A stretch of 55,414 nt of DNA, taken from Herbaspirillum sp. CF444 (GTDB lineage Bacteria > Pseudomonadota > Gammaproteobacteria > Burkholderiales > Burkholderiaceae_D). The notes under the pieces are model-generated. The model did not search any database. It had not been told where the DNA came from and saw only the letters and a program-made list of their open reading frames with translations. The stretch lies in the NCBI RefSeq assembly GCF_000282135.1, contig NZ_AKJW01000089.1, positions 1 to 55,414 of the forward strand, written 5' to 3'. Positions 48,364-55,414 of the stretch are shown here, in pieces. How positions within the stretch are numbered: the first letter of the stretch is position 1; each line of letters starts with the position of its first letter. A program made the translations under genes and the position numbers.

Positions 48364-49743
48364 ATGTTTGAAAAAATCCTTATCGCCAATCGTGGCGAAA
48401 TCGCTCTCCGTATCCAGCGCGCATGCCGTGAAATGGGCATCAAGACCGTGGTCGTGCACTCCGAGGCGGACCGCGAGGCGAAATACGTCAAGCTGGCGGA
48501 CGAGTCGGTCTGTATCGGACCTGCTCCTTCCGCGCTCAGCTACCTGAACATGCCGGCGATCATCAGCGCTGCCGAAGTGACCGATGCCCAGGCGATCCAT
48601 CCCGGCTACGGCTTCCTGTCGGAAAACGCCGACTTCGCCGAACGCGTTGAAAAATCCGGCTTCGTCTTCATCGGCCCGCGCGCGGAAAATATCCGCATGA
48701 TGGGCGACAAGGTCTCGGCCAAGCAGGCCATGATCCGCGCCGGCGTGCCGTGCGTGCCGGGCTCGGAAGGCGCACTGCCGGATAATCCGAAGGAAATCGT
48801 ACAGATCGCGCGCAAGATCGGCTACCCGGTCATCATCAAGGCGGCAGGCGGCGGCGGCGGTCGCGGCATGCGCGTGGTGCATACCGAGGCGGCGCTCAAC
48901 AATGCCGTGACCATGACCAAGACGGAAGCCGGCGCAGCCTTCGGCAATCCGGAAGTCTATATGGAGAAATATCTGGAAAATCCGCGTCACGTGGAAATCC
49001 AGATCCTCGCCGACGAACACAAGCAAGCCATCTGGCTGGGCGAGCGTGATTGCTCGATGCAGCGCCGTCACCAGAAGGTCATCGAAGAAGCGCCGGCGCC
49101 GGGCATCCCGCGCAAGATCATCGAGAAGATCGGCGAGCGCTGCGCCGAAGCCTGCCGCAAGATGAATTACCGCGGCGCCGGCACCTTCGAATTCCTGTAC
49201 GAAAACGAAGAGTTCTACTTCATCGAAATGAACACCCGCGTGCAGGTCGAACATCCGGTCACCGAAATGATCACCGGCGTCGACATCGTGCAGGAACAGA
49301 TCCGCATCGCCTTCGGTGAAAAGCTGCGTTATCGCCAGCGCGACATCGAATTGAAGGGCCACGCGATCGAATGCCGCATCAATGCCGAAGACCCGTTCAA
49401 GTTCACCCCGTCGCCGGGCCGCCTGACGGCATGGCACGTGCCGGGCGGTCCCGGCATTCGCGTCGATTCGCATGCTTACGCCGGTTATTTCGTCCCGCCG
49501 AATTACGATTCGATGGTGGGCAAGGTGATTTCCTACGGTTCGACGCGTGAACAGGCGATCCGCCGCATGCAGATCGCGCTGTCGGAAATGGTGGTCGAAG
49601 GCATTTCGACCAACATCCCTCTGCACCGCGAACTGATGGTCGATGCGCGCTTCATCGAAGGCGGCACCAACATTCATTACCTCGAGCACAAACTGGCGGA
49701 GCGCCCAACCGCGCCATCGGCAGAAAAACCGGCGAAGAAGTAA
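48364..49743 (+). CDS. accC: Biotin carboxylase AccC
   Basis: The 459-residue ATP-grasp subunit that carboxylates biotin on AccB. It has the N-terminal [17 protein letters not shown], the glycine-rich ATP lid [13 protein letters not shown], the catalytic [14 protein letters not shown] and [15 protein letters not shown]. Slightly longer at the C terminus than E. coli AccC, with a Lys/Pro/Ala end. Confidence 0.98.
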   Translation: MFEKILIANRGEIALRIQRACREMGIKTVVVHSEADREAKYVKLADESVCIGPAPSALSYLNMPAIISAAEVTDAQAIHPGYGFLSENADFAERVEKSGFVFIGPRAENIRMMGDKVSAKQAMIRAGVPCVPGSEGALPDNPKEIVQIARKIGYPVIIKAAGGGGGRGMRVVHTEAALNNAVTMTKTEAGAAFGNPEVYMEKYLENPRHVEIQILADEHKQAIWLGERDCSMQRRHQKVIEEAPAPGIPRKIIEKIGERCAEACRKMNYRGAGTFEFLYENEEFYFIEMNTRVQVEHPVTEMITGVDIVQEQIRIAFGEKLRYRQRDIELKGHAIECRINAEDPFKFTPSPGRLTAWHVPGGPGIRVDSHAYAGYFVPPNYDSMVGKVISYGSTREQAIRRMQIALSEMVVEGISTNIPLHRELMVDARFIEGGTNIHYLEHKLAERPTAPSAEKPAKK

Positions 49744-49757
49744 AGGCGAAGAAACCG

Positions 49758-50672
49758 ATGGGCTGGACCGAAATTGTTATTCAAGTCACGCGCGATCAGG
49801 CTGAGGCATTGTCCGACGCCCTGATGGAAGCCGGCGCCTTGTCGGTGTCGGTGGAAGACGCCGACGAAGGCACGATAGACGAGCAGCCTTTGTTCGGCGA
49901 GCCCGGCATGGAGCCGGCCGAGGCGGCTTGGGAACGCAGCCGCGTGGTGGCATTGGCCGACGTCGATGCCGACCACGCCACCATCGTCACCGATGCCGCC
50001 AAAGCCATCGGCCTGGACTATGCCCTGCCGTTCGCCTTGCGCTCGGTGGAGGAGCAGGACTGGGTGCGCCTGACGCAATCGCAATTCGATCCCATCCACA
50101 TCGGCAAACGCATCTGGGTCGTGCCCAGCTGGCACGATGCTCCGGAACCGGACGCCCTGGTGCTGGAACTCGACCCTGGTCTGGCGTTCGGCACCGGCAG
50201 CCATCCGACCACGCGTCTGTGCATGGAATGGCTGGAAGAACACGCCGTCAATGCCTCGACCGTGCTCGACTACGGCTGCGGCTCCGGCATCCTGGCTCTG
50301 GTCGCCAAGAAGCTCGGCGCACAAGAAGTCATCGGCGTCGACATCGATCCGCAGGCACTGGAGTCGGCACGCTTCAACAGCGAACGCAATAGCTGCGAGA
50401 TCGACTACCATCTGCCGGAAGCCTTTGTCCGCACGTATCCGGAAAATCAGACCTTCGCCATCGTCGTCGCCAACATCCTGGCAGGCCCCTTGCAACTGAT
50501 GGCGCCGATGCTTGCCGGCCGCGTCGCGCCGGGCGGCTCGCTGGTGCTGTCGGGCGTGCTGGATCGCCAGGCGGATGAAGTCATTGCCGCTTACGCGCCG
50601 TATATCGCGCTCAGCGTCTGGGCCGAGCACGAAGGCTGGGTCGCGCTGGCCGGCCAGGCGCCGACGGAGTAA
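49758..50672 (+). CDS. prmA: Ribosomal protein L11 methyltransferase PrmA
   Basis: A 304-residue S-adenosylmethionine enzyme that trimethylates ribosomal protein L11. The N-terminal substrate domain (about 1-60) begins WTEIVIQVT, then [19 protein letters not shown] and the SAM motif [30 protein letters not shown], and the NxL-type [12 protein letters not shown]. It starts 14 bases after accC. Confidence 0.96.
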   Translation: MGWTEIVIQVTRDQAEALSDALMEAGALSVSVEDADEGTIDEQPLFGEPGMEPAEAAWERSRVVALADVDADHATIVTDAAKAIGLDYALPFALRSVEEQDWVRLTQSQFDPIHIGKRIWVVPSWHDAPEPDALVLELDPGLAFGTGSHPTTRLCMEWLEEHAVNASTVLDYGCGSGILALVAKKLGAQEVIGVDIDPQALESARFNSERNSCEIDYHLPEAFVRTYPENQTFAIVVANILAGPLQLMAPMLAGRVAPGGSLVLSGVLDRQADEVIAAYAPYIALSVWAEHEGWVALAGQAPTE

Positions 50673-50760
50673 GCATGTCGCGCCGGATCGTCCTTCGCCA
50701 TGTCAGCAACGCGGGGCTTGTCCTGGTCCCGCATTGCGCTGAGCCGCGCGAGGTACGCTG

Positions 50761-51993
50761 ATGGCGCTGGCGACCCAATGTCCCTTCTGCCAGACGACAT
50801 TCCGCGTCGCTCAAGATCAGCTCAAACTGCGCGGCGGCCTGGTCCGCTGCGGCAGTTGCAAAGAAGTTTTCAACGGCAACGAACACCTGGTGTCGCCTGA
50901 CATCGCGCAACAACTTGTCGCCACTCCCCCTTCTGTCGCCGCTCCAACGGAAAACCGCGCTACCCCGACGGCATGGCCCAAGCTGCCGGGCAATGCGAAC
51001 ACGGCGTCTGCCGCGCCCCTGCCCCGGCCGCCGGTAGATTTATCCGCGGCATTCGCCAGCATCGCCGCAGAAACCAACGACGCTCCATGGGGAACGCCGG
51101 CGGACAATGCCCCTGCAACGTCGCCGGCGCCATCTGCATCGGTAAAAACCGCCGCTCCGGCATCATTCCCGCTGCCGGGCACCCCGGCCAAGGAAGCGTC
51201 GACATCAGTTGTCGACGCGTCATCCGATCACCCCGATCAGGGTGCCATCAATACGCTGACGCAAGAATTGTCTTATCCGATCCCCCTGACCTCCTCCGCG
51301 AATCAGGAACACGACGCCACGTTGAACGACAAAGAAGCCCTGCAAGACGCCTCTCCCTCCGTCGCAGGGAAAAATGCCGCGGCTGAAACCGTTCCCGAAG
51401 ACGGCGCTGCTCAGGATGAAGAAGAAAAATTGGAAGAGGAATATGAAGACGGGGAAGACGACGCCGACGCACCAGCGTTCGTCCAAAAGGCCGAGCGCCG
51501 CGAACGCCTGCGCCGGATCGGCCGCATCGTCATGAGCGTGGGCGCCGTATTGCTGACCATTGTCCTGTTGTTGCAAGCAAGCTATGTCTGGCGCAACACG
51601 ATCGTCGCCTGGCTGCCGCCGCTGCGCCCGTTGCTGTCGTCCGCCTGCGCCGCCCTGCATTGCTCGGTCGGACTGCCGACCAATATCGACCAATTGTCGC
51701 TGGAATCCAGCGAGCTGCAACTGGTGCCGCCCAACCAGAACATCTATACCCTGACGCTGCTGCTGCGCAACCGCGGCTACAGCGCACAAGCCTGGCCTTA
51801 CATGGAATTGACGCTCAACGACGCCGACGAGAAAGCCATCACCCGGCGCATCTTCACGCCGGGCGAATACCTCAGCTCACCCGCACTGATCGACGACGGC
51901 CTGGCCGGCGAAGGCGAACAGCAGGTCAAACTGACGTTCGAGCTGGCGCAGCCGGCCGCATCGGGCTATCGCATCTATCTGTTCTATCCCTGA
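50761..51993 (+). CDS. Zinc-ribbon DUF3426 membrane protein
   Basis: A 410-residue protein with an N-terminal MJ0042-type zinc ribbon (Cys7, Cys10, Cys30, Cys33 in CPFC and CGSC), a long Pro/Ala/Glu-rich disordered linker with an acidic run near 215-235, one membrane helix at about 255-277 and a C-terminal DUF3426 domain (about 285-410, including LTLLLRNRGYSAQAWPYMEL and FTPGEYL). The zinc ribbon would be cytosolic and the last domain periplasmic. The family sits beside prmA in beta-proteobacteria but its role is unknown. Confidence 0.93.
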   Translation: MALATQCPFCQTTFRVAQDQLKLRGGLVRCGSCKEVFNGNEHLVSPDIAQQLVATPPSVAAPTENRATPTAWPKLPGNANTASAAPLPRPPVDLSAAFASIAAETNDAPWGTPADNAPATSPAPSASVKTAAPASFPLPGTPAKEASTSVVDASSDHPDQGAINTLTQELSYPIPLTSSANQEHDATLNDKEALQDASPSVAGKNAAAETVPEDGAAQDEEEKLEEEYEDGEDDADAPAFVQKAERRERLRRIGRIVMSVGAVLLTIVLLLQASYVWRNTIVAWLPPLRPLLSSACAALHCSVGLPTNIDQLSLESSELQLVPPNQNIYTLTLLLRNRGYSAQAWPYMELTLNDADEKAITRRIFTPGEYLSSPALIDDGLAGEGEQQVKLTFELAQPAASGYRIYLFYP

Positions 51994-52094
51994 ACTCCCC
52001 TCTCCGCAGATAGCAAGCCGCCGGCACGAAAATCCGCAGAGCCGCCGGGATTCTTCTACAATGCAGCATTCTTCAACTTTCTCAGACATTCGCC

Positions 52095-53030
52095 ATGAGT
52101 TCACTTATCTGCGGCTCGCTCGCTTACGACAACATCATGCAATACGAAGGCCGCTTCTCGGAGGCGCTACTGGCTGACCAATTGCACAAGATCAACGTCT
52201 CCTTCCTGGTGCCGTCGATGCGTCGCGAGTTCGGTGGTTGCGCCGGCAACATCGCCTACAACCTGAAATTGCTCGGCGGCGAACCGGTCATCATGGCAAC
52301 CGTCGGCCAGGACAGCGCACCGTACCTGGAGCGATTCAAGAACCTTGACATCTCCACCAGAAGCATCCGCGTGATCGACAACTCGTTCACCGCGCAATGC
52401 TTCATCACCACCGATGCCGGCGGCAATCAGATCACCGCGTTCCACCCGGGCGCCATGAGCTACTCGCATGAAAACAAAGTCGCCGATGCCGGTCCGGTCA
52501 AGTTCTCCATCGTGGCGCCGGACGGCCGCGACGGCATGCTGCAACACGCCGAGCACAGTGCTGCGCAAGGCATTCCGCTGATTTTCGATCCGGGCCAGGG
52601 CATGCCGATGTTCAGCGGCGATGATCTGAAACATTTCATCGACCTGGCCACCTATGTCGCCGTCAACGACTACGAAGCCGAATTGCTGACCGCCCGCACC
52701 GGCCTGAACCTGGAACAGATCGCCAAGCAGGTGTCGGCGCTGATCGTCACGCGCGGCGAGCTGGGTGCGGAAATCTTCACCGACGGCCAGAAAATCGACA
52801 TTCCTTGCGTGCAGGCCGACGCCATCGCCGATCCGACCGGTTGCGGCGACGCGTTCCGCGCGGGCATGCTGTTCGGCCTGACCAAGGGCATGGACTGGGC
52901 GACGACGGGCCGCCTGTCCAGCCTGATGGGATCGATCAAGATCGCTTCGCAAGGTCCGCAAAATCATGCGCCGACACTGGCCGAAATCGACGACCGTTTC
53001 CACAAGGCCTTCGGCTATCGCTTTGCCTGA
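52095..53030 (+). CDS. PfkB family carbohydrate/nucleoside kinase
   Basis: A 311-residue ribokinase-fold kinase. It has FGGCAGNIAYNLKLLG near 46 (first PfkB signature with the substrate-contacting GGxxxN) and the C-terminal anion-hole motif DPTGCGDAFRAG at 246-257 with catalytic Asp252. It resembles the group annotated as adenosine kinase or sugar kinase in Burkholderiales; the substrate cannot be settled from sequence. It begins about 100 bases after the DUF3426 gene. Confidence 0.92.
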   Translation: MSSLICGSLAYDNIMQYEGRFSEALLADQLHKINVSFLVPSMRREFGGCAGNIAYNLKLLGGEPVIMATVGQDSAPYLERFKNLDISTRSIRVIDNSFTAQCFITTDAGGNQITAFHPGAMSYSHENKVADAGPVKFSIVAPDGRDGMLQHAEHSAAQGIPLIFDPGQGMPMFSGDDLKHFIDLATYVAVNDYEAELLTARTGLNLEQIAKQVSALIVTRGELGAEIFTDGQKIDIPCVQADAIADPTGCGDAFRAGMLFGLTKGMDWATTGRLSSLMGSIKIASQGPQNHAPTLAEIDDRFHKAFGYRFA

Positions 53031-53128
53031 CGACGGATAGAGAAGGATTGGCGCTTGCCGGCGACATTCAACGCGCCGGCACGCCATACCGATATGCCGG
53101 AGACGGCAGTACATTGAAAGGAATAGTC

Positions 53129-53683
53129 ATGAAACGCCTTGCCTCTGCCTTGCTATTGTCACTGTGCTCGCTGTACTTGCTGTCGCTCAGCCCGCTCGCA
53201 TCGGCGGCGCTCAAACCCGGCGACAAGGCGCCGGATTTCTCCGCGCAGGCTTCGCTCGGTGGCCAGGTGTCGACATTCTCGCTGGCAGAAGCGCTCAAGA
53301 AAGGTCCGGTGGTGCTGTACTTCTATCCGGCCGCCTTCACGACCGGCTGCACGATTGAAGCCCATTTGTTCGCCGAGGCCATCGACCGCTACAAGGCGCT
53401 CGGCGCCACCGTCATCGGCGTGTCGAACGACAAGATCGAGACCCTCAACAAGTTTTCCGTCAGCGAGTGCCGCAGCAAGTTCGCAGTCGCCGCCGATACC
53501 GACCAGAAGATCATGAAGTCCTACGACGCCGTGATGCAGAGCAAGTCGGACTACGCCAGCCGCACGTCCTACGTGATCGCGCCGGACAAGAGCATCATCT
53601 ATGAATACAGCAGCCCCAGCCCGGACAAGCACGTCGAGAACACGCTGCAAGCGCTGCAGCAATGGACGACGAAGCACAAGTAA
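53129..53683 (+). CDS. Secreted peroxiredoxin, Bcp/PrxQ-like
   Basis: A 184-residue peroxiredoxin with a Sec signal peptide (MKRLASALLLSLCSLYLLSLS, cleavage after ASA near 26). The mature part starts LKPGDKAPDFSAQ and has the peroxidatic site FYPAAFTTGCTIEAH with Cys74; the next cysteine (Cys115-region VSECRSKF) may be the resolving one. Bcp proteins are normally cytosolic, so the exported form is a sub-branch. AAAGGAATAG lies before the ATG. The frame extends upstream into the kinase gene without meaning. Confidence 0.92.
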   Translation: MKRLASALLLSLCSLYLLSLSPLASAALKPGDKAPDFSAQASLGGQVSTFSLAEALKKGPVVLYFYPAAFTTGCTIEAHLFAEAIDRYKALGATVIGVSNDKIETLNKFSVSECRSKFAVAADTDQKIMKSYDAVMQSKSDYASRTSYVIAPDKSIIYEYSSPSPDKHVENTLQALQQWTTKHK

Positions 53684-53685
53684 AG

Positions 53686-54060
53686 TTATTGATTCGCAGG
53701 CGGCGTTTTGAGTAATTGCAATTGCTTCCGGGCCGGCGCCGGAATTGCATCGCCATCGACCTCTTCCCAGGCCGTGACGAAGTCCTCGTCGGCGACATAG
53801 ACACGCAGATAGGCCTGCAACCGCAAGTTTTTCGGCGCGAGGAATGTCAGCCGACGCGCTTTGCCATTTTCATCGAAGGCCGATTGCTCATAGGTATATC
53901 CCCACGACGCCTGCCCATTGGGTAAGCCGGGCTGCGTGATTTGCGTGTAATACTGTTTCTTCCCGAAACGCTTGGCTTTGCTGATCATCACGCCGGCGCC
54001 GCCGGCCAGCACCGCAATCATGACGGCGCTCAGCACAATCCACCCCGTACGCTTTGTCAT
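53686..54060 (-). CDS. YxeA-like (DUF1093) small exported protein
   Basis: A 124-residue protein with an N-terminal membrane anchor or signal (WIVLSAVMIAVLAGGAGVMI) and an extracytosolic domain patterned like the YxeA family: KKQYYTQIT, YTYEQSAFDENGKARRLTFLA, LRLQAYLRVYV and AWEEVDGDAIPAPARKQL. YxeA is best known from Firmicutes, so this is a distant match. The start could be the ATG at 54060 or a GTG three codons earlier. A 9-bp inverted repeat covers the region just upstream. Confidence 0.7.
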   Translation of the reverse strand: MTKRTGWIVLSAVMIAVLAGGAGVMISKAKRFGKKQYYTQITQPGLPNGQASWGYTYEQSAFDENGKARRLTFLAPKNLRLQAYLRVYVADEDFVTAWEEVDGDAIPAPARKQLQLLKTPPANQ

Positions 54061-54063
54061 TAC

Positions 54064-54090
54064 ACTCACTTTAACGAAGTCAAAGTGAGT
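54064..54090. promoter_or_regulatory. Inverted repeat at the YxeA-like gene start
   Basis: ACTCACTTT, nine bases, AAAGTGAGT is a perfect 9-bp inverted repeat ending four bases before the ATG. On the minus strand the proximal arm contains the purine-rich ribosome site, so folding could hide it. It could equally be an operator. Confidence 0.5.
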
Positions 54091-54154
54091 TTGACTGTGC
54101 CTGCGCGAGCCGAGTTGCTCGCATTTTATCGAGCATTTCGATGGAATTGCCTCT

Positions 54155-54697
54155 TCAGGCGATGGACAGAATCAAAGTGCTGACCAGACGCACGGCGATC
54201 TGCAGCAGGATCAGCGCCGCCAGGGGCGACAAGTCGACATTGCCGATCAGTGGAATGACTTTGCGCAGAGGACGCAGCAGCGGCTCATTGAGCGCCCGCA
54301 CGAATGGCGCCAGCGGCGCATAAGGATTCACCCAGCTGAAGATCGCTTCGAGGATCAGCGTGGCCATGAAGCCGTAAAAAATCCATTGGAAAAAGCGCAC
54401 CAGCGAAAACAGGATGATGGGCTGAAAATCAAACCCGGAGACGAATCCGACCGCGGCGATGATCGACAGCAGCACCACCAGGAAGGCACCCACCAGGCTG
54501 GCCCAGTCGTAACCGCCGACACCCGGCAGCACTTTGCGCAACGGCTTGACCAGCCAATCCGACAACTGAAACACGAACTGCCCCACCGATGCCGGCGGAC
54601 GCACCTGCACCACCTGCATCCAGAAACGCAGCAACAGCACTCCCGCCAGCACGCTGGCGATGGCGTCAACGATCAACATGAAAATGCTATGCAACAC
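54155..54697 (-). CDS. YggT family membrane protein
   Basis: A 180-residue inner-membrane protein made of two YggT repeats (about 1-85 and 95-180), each with a hydrophobic pair and a central basic motif: SDWLVKPLRKVLPGVGGYD in the first and NEPLLRPLRKVIPLIGNVD in the second. The family often lies near proC and is linked to osmotic or potassium-related stress, without a known biochemical role. It is downstream of a perfect palindrome at 54759-54774. Confidence 0.93.
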   Translation of the reverse strand: MLHSIFMLIVDAIASVLAGVLLLRFWMQVVQVRPPASVGQFVFQLSDWLVKPLRKVLPGVGGYDWASLVGAFLVVLLSIIAAVGFVSGFDFQPIILFSLVRFFQWIFYGFMATLILEAIFSWVNPYAPLAPFVRALNEPLLRPLRKVIPLIGNVDLSPLAALILLQIAVRLVSTLILSIA

Positions 54698-54758
54698 GGT
54701 TACTCTCCATAAGAAGCTGTTTGCCCATCGGTCTCTGCGACGCGGAAACCAAGCATGC

Positions 54759-54774
54759 GCATCGGATCCGATGC
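54759..54774. promoter_or_regulatory. 16-bp perfect palindrome upstream of yggT
   Basis: GCATCGGA and TCCGATGC form an uninterrupted palindrome centred on GGATCC, about 62 bases before the yggT start. Its symmetry and place suit a dimeric regulator site; the regulator is unknown. Confidence 0.35.
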
Positions 54775-54983
54775 TCAGTGCACATACTAAACCATGCGGC
54801 GCTCTTGCCTATATGGGGACGGTGAATAATTAACAAAGCCCCCCCCACCCGAGACGAGGCGGCGAGGCGGTGAAATCGCTGTTGGCATATTGCGGCTACG
54901 GCCGATGCATTCATCCCGGACAAGCCAAGGGTACACAAAGGCATTTACATACTCCCGACGTTACACGGGCGGCGGCACCGACG

Positions 54984-55020
54984 AAAAAAAACCGCTGCAT
55001 GAACGAGTCACACAGCGGTA
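54984..55020 (-). terminator. Intrinsic terminator of the histone-like gene
   Basis: On the minus strand ACCGCTG, a 15-base loop, CAGCGGT, then a run of T. It lies about 40 bases after the stop codon at 55059. Confidence 0.9.
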
Positions 55021-55058
55021 TTTTGCACCTGATTACTCAGGCGCCAGGCCAGGTCCGA

Positions 55059-55414
55059 TTATGGACGTGTTGTGCCTGTTGGGAACGGCCAAGCTGCTGC
55101 CGGGTTCAGCACAGTCTTCACAGCTGGAGCTGCTGCAGCTGGCTTCGCTGCTGGCTTCTTAGCTGCTGGCTTTGCTGCTGCCTTCTTGACGACAGGCTTC
55201 TTCGCTGCTGCCGGCTTTGCTGCCGCCTTGACTGCAGGCTTCGCTGCTGGTTTAGCTGCCGGCTTTTTTGCGGCGACTGCCTTCTTCGCTGCCGGCTTTG
55301 CTGCTGCCTTGGCGACTGGCTTCTTCGCTGCTGCTGGCTTCTTCGCTGCGACTGCCTTCTTGGCGACTGGCTTCTTCGCTGCTACCGGCTTCTTGGCGGC
55401 GACTGCCTTCTTCG
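55059..55414 (-). CDS. Histone H1-like Lys/Ala/Pro-rich DNA-binding protein, partial
   Basis: The last 117 codons of a gene whose 5' part lies beyond the window. The protein is built almost wholly of AAKKP, AVAAKKP and AAAKPA-type units, like bacterial histone H1 homologues (HctB, AlgP and Bordetella BpH1 types), followed by a non-repetitive end, NPAAAWPFPTGTTRP, which I associate with the Burkholderiales form. It should bind DNA non-specifically and compact the nucleoid. Such repeat tracts often change length between strains. A strong terminator follows. Confidence 0.9.
   Translation of the reverse strand, partial: KKAVAAKKPVAAKKPVAKKAVAAKKPAAAKKPVAKAAAKPAAKKAVAAKKPAAKPAAKPAVKAAAKPAAAKKPVVKKAAAKPAAKKPAAKPAAAAPAVKTVLNPAAAWPFPTGTTRP

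Larger units (their letters stand above)
54698..55058. other. Region between yggT and the histone-like gene
   Basis: About 360 bases without a credible gene. It holds a 16-bp palindrome (54759-54774), a run of eight C near 54839, and the terminator of the histone-like gene (54984-55020). No tRNA or small RNA was recognised. Confidence 0.5.

Noticed and set aside
52805..53128. An upstream extension of the peroxiredoxin frame.
   Set aside because: It overlaps the PfkB gene in another frame; the ATG at 53129 has a ribosome site and starts a clear signal peptide.
55059..55414. Regular short repeats that could be mistaken for a CRISPR or satellite array.
   Set aside because: The period follows codons for Ala, Lys and Pro in one open frame with a stop and a terminator; there are no unique spacers.

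Overview
The window is a GC-rich chromosomal segment that looks like a betaproteobacterium of the Burkholderiales, most likely family Oxalobacteraceae (Herbaspirillum-like). This is inferred from gene order and protein style: dusB-fis-purH followed by ruvC-ruvA-ruvB, tyrS-dtd divergent from an M23 peptidase and anmK, aroQ-accB-accC-prmA-zinc-ribbon protein, and a Lys/Ala-rich histone-like protein ending in a WPFPTG tail. No rRNA, tRNA, CRISPR array, phage or classical insertion sequence was seen.

Layout. (1) 1-5140, minus strand: a thiamin operon thiC-thiS-thiG-thiD-thiE behind a TPP riboswitch, with about 440 bases of repeats inserted between thiS and thiG. (2) 5236-11917: a catabolic-looking operon (short-chain dehydrogenase, two-subunit transketolase, TRAP binding protein, fused TRAP permease) divergent from a LysR regulator. 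(3) 11999-15593: valS, with a compositionally odd internal patch, then a DUF2147 protein. (4) 15594-21060: a small MITE-like repeat, an orphan periplasmic binding protein, a YaiI protein, a 2-keto-4-pentenoate hydratase family enzyme, and a QseBC-like two-component system with a PepSY protein. (5) 21173-27935: ruvB, ruvA, ruvC, purH, fis and dusB, interrupted by a DUF808 membrane protein and by a GIY-YIG nuclease gene enclosed in inverted REP-like repeats. (6) 28117-34107: a histidine phosphatase, a PEBP-family protein, dtd and tyrS, divergent from an M23 peptidase and anmK. (7) 34271-38362: two more orphan binding proteins related to the first, a glycine-zipper lipoprotein and a CorA transporter. 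(8) 38512-45844: the minus-strand run mpl-yqiA-ubiC-RNase II-tonB-aroE-mtgA. (9) 45933-53683, plus strand: an unknown protein, a TlpA-like thioredoxin, aroQ, accB, accC, prmA, a DUF3426 protein, a PfkB kinase and a peroxiredoxin. (10) 53686-55414: a YxeA-like protein, a YggT protein and the 3' part of the histone-like gene.

Most of the window is housekeeping: thiamin synthesis, aminoacylation and D-aminoacyl-tRNA proofreading, Holliday-junction resolution, purine synthesis, cell-wall recycling and synthesis, the shikimate and ubiquinone pathways, and fatty-acid initiation. The accessory interest lies in four places. A REP-like repeat family (five units in the window) includes one pair enclosing a GIY-YIG gene inside a conserved gene order. 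A split transketolase/SDR/TRAP operon has an unknown substrate. A family of three orphan type-I periplasmic binding proteins has no permeases nearby. A low-GC patch lies inside valS. All calls come from reading the sequence; no database search was run.
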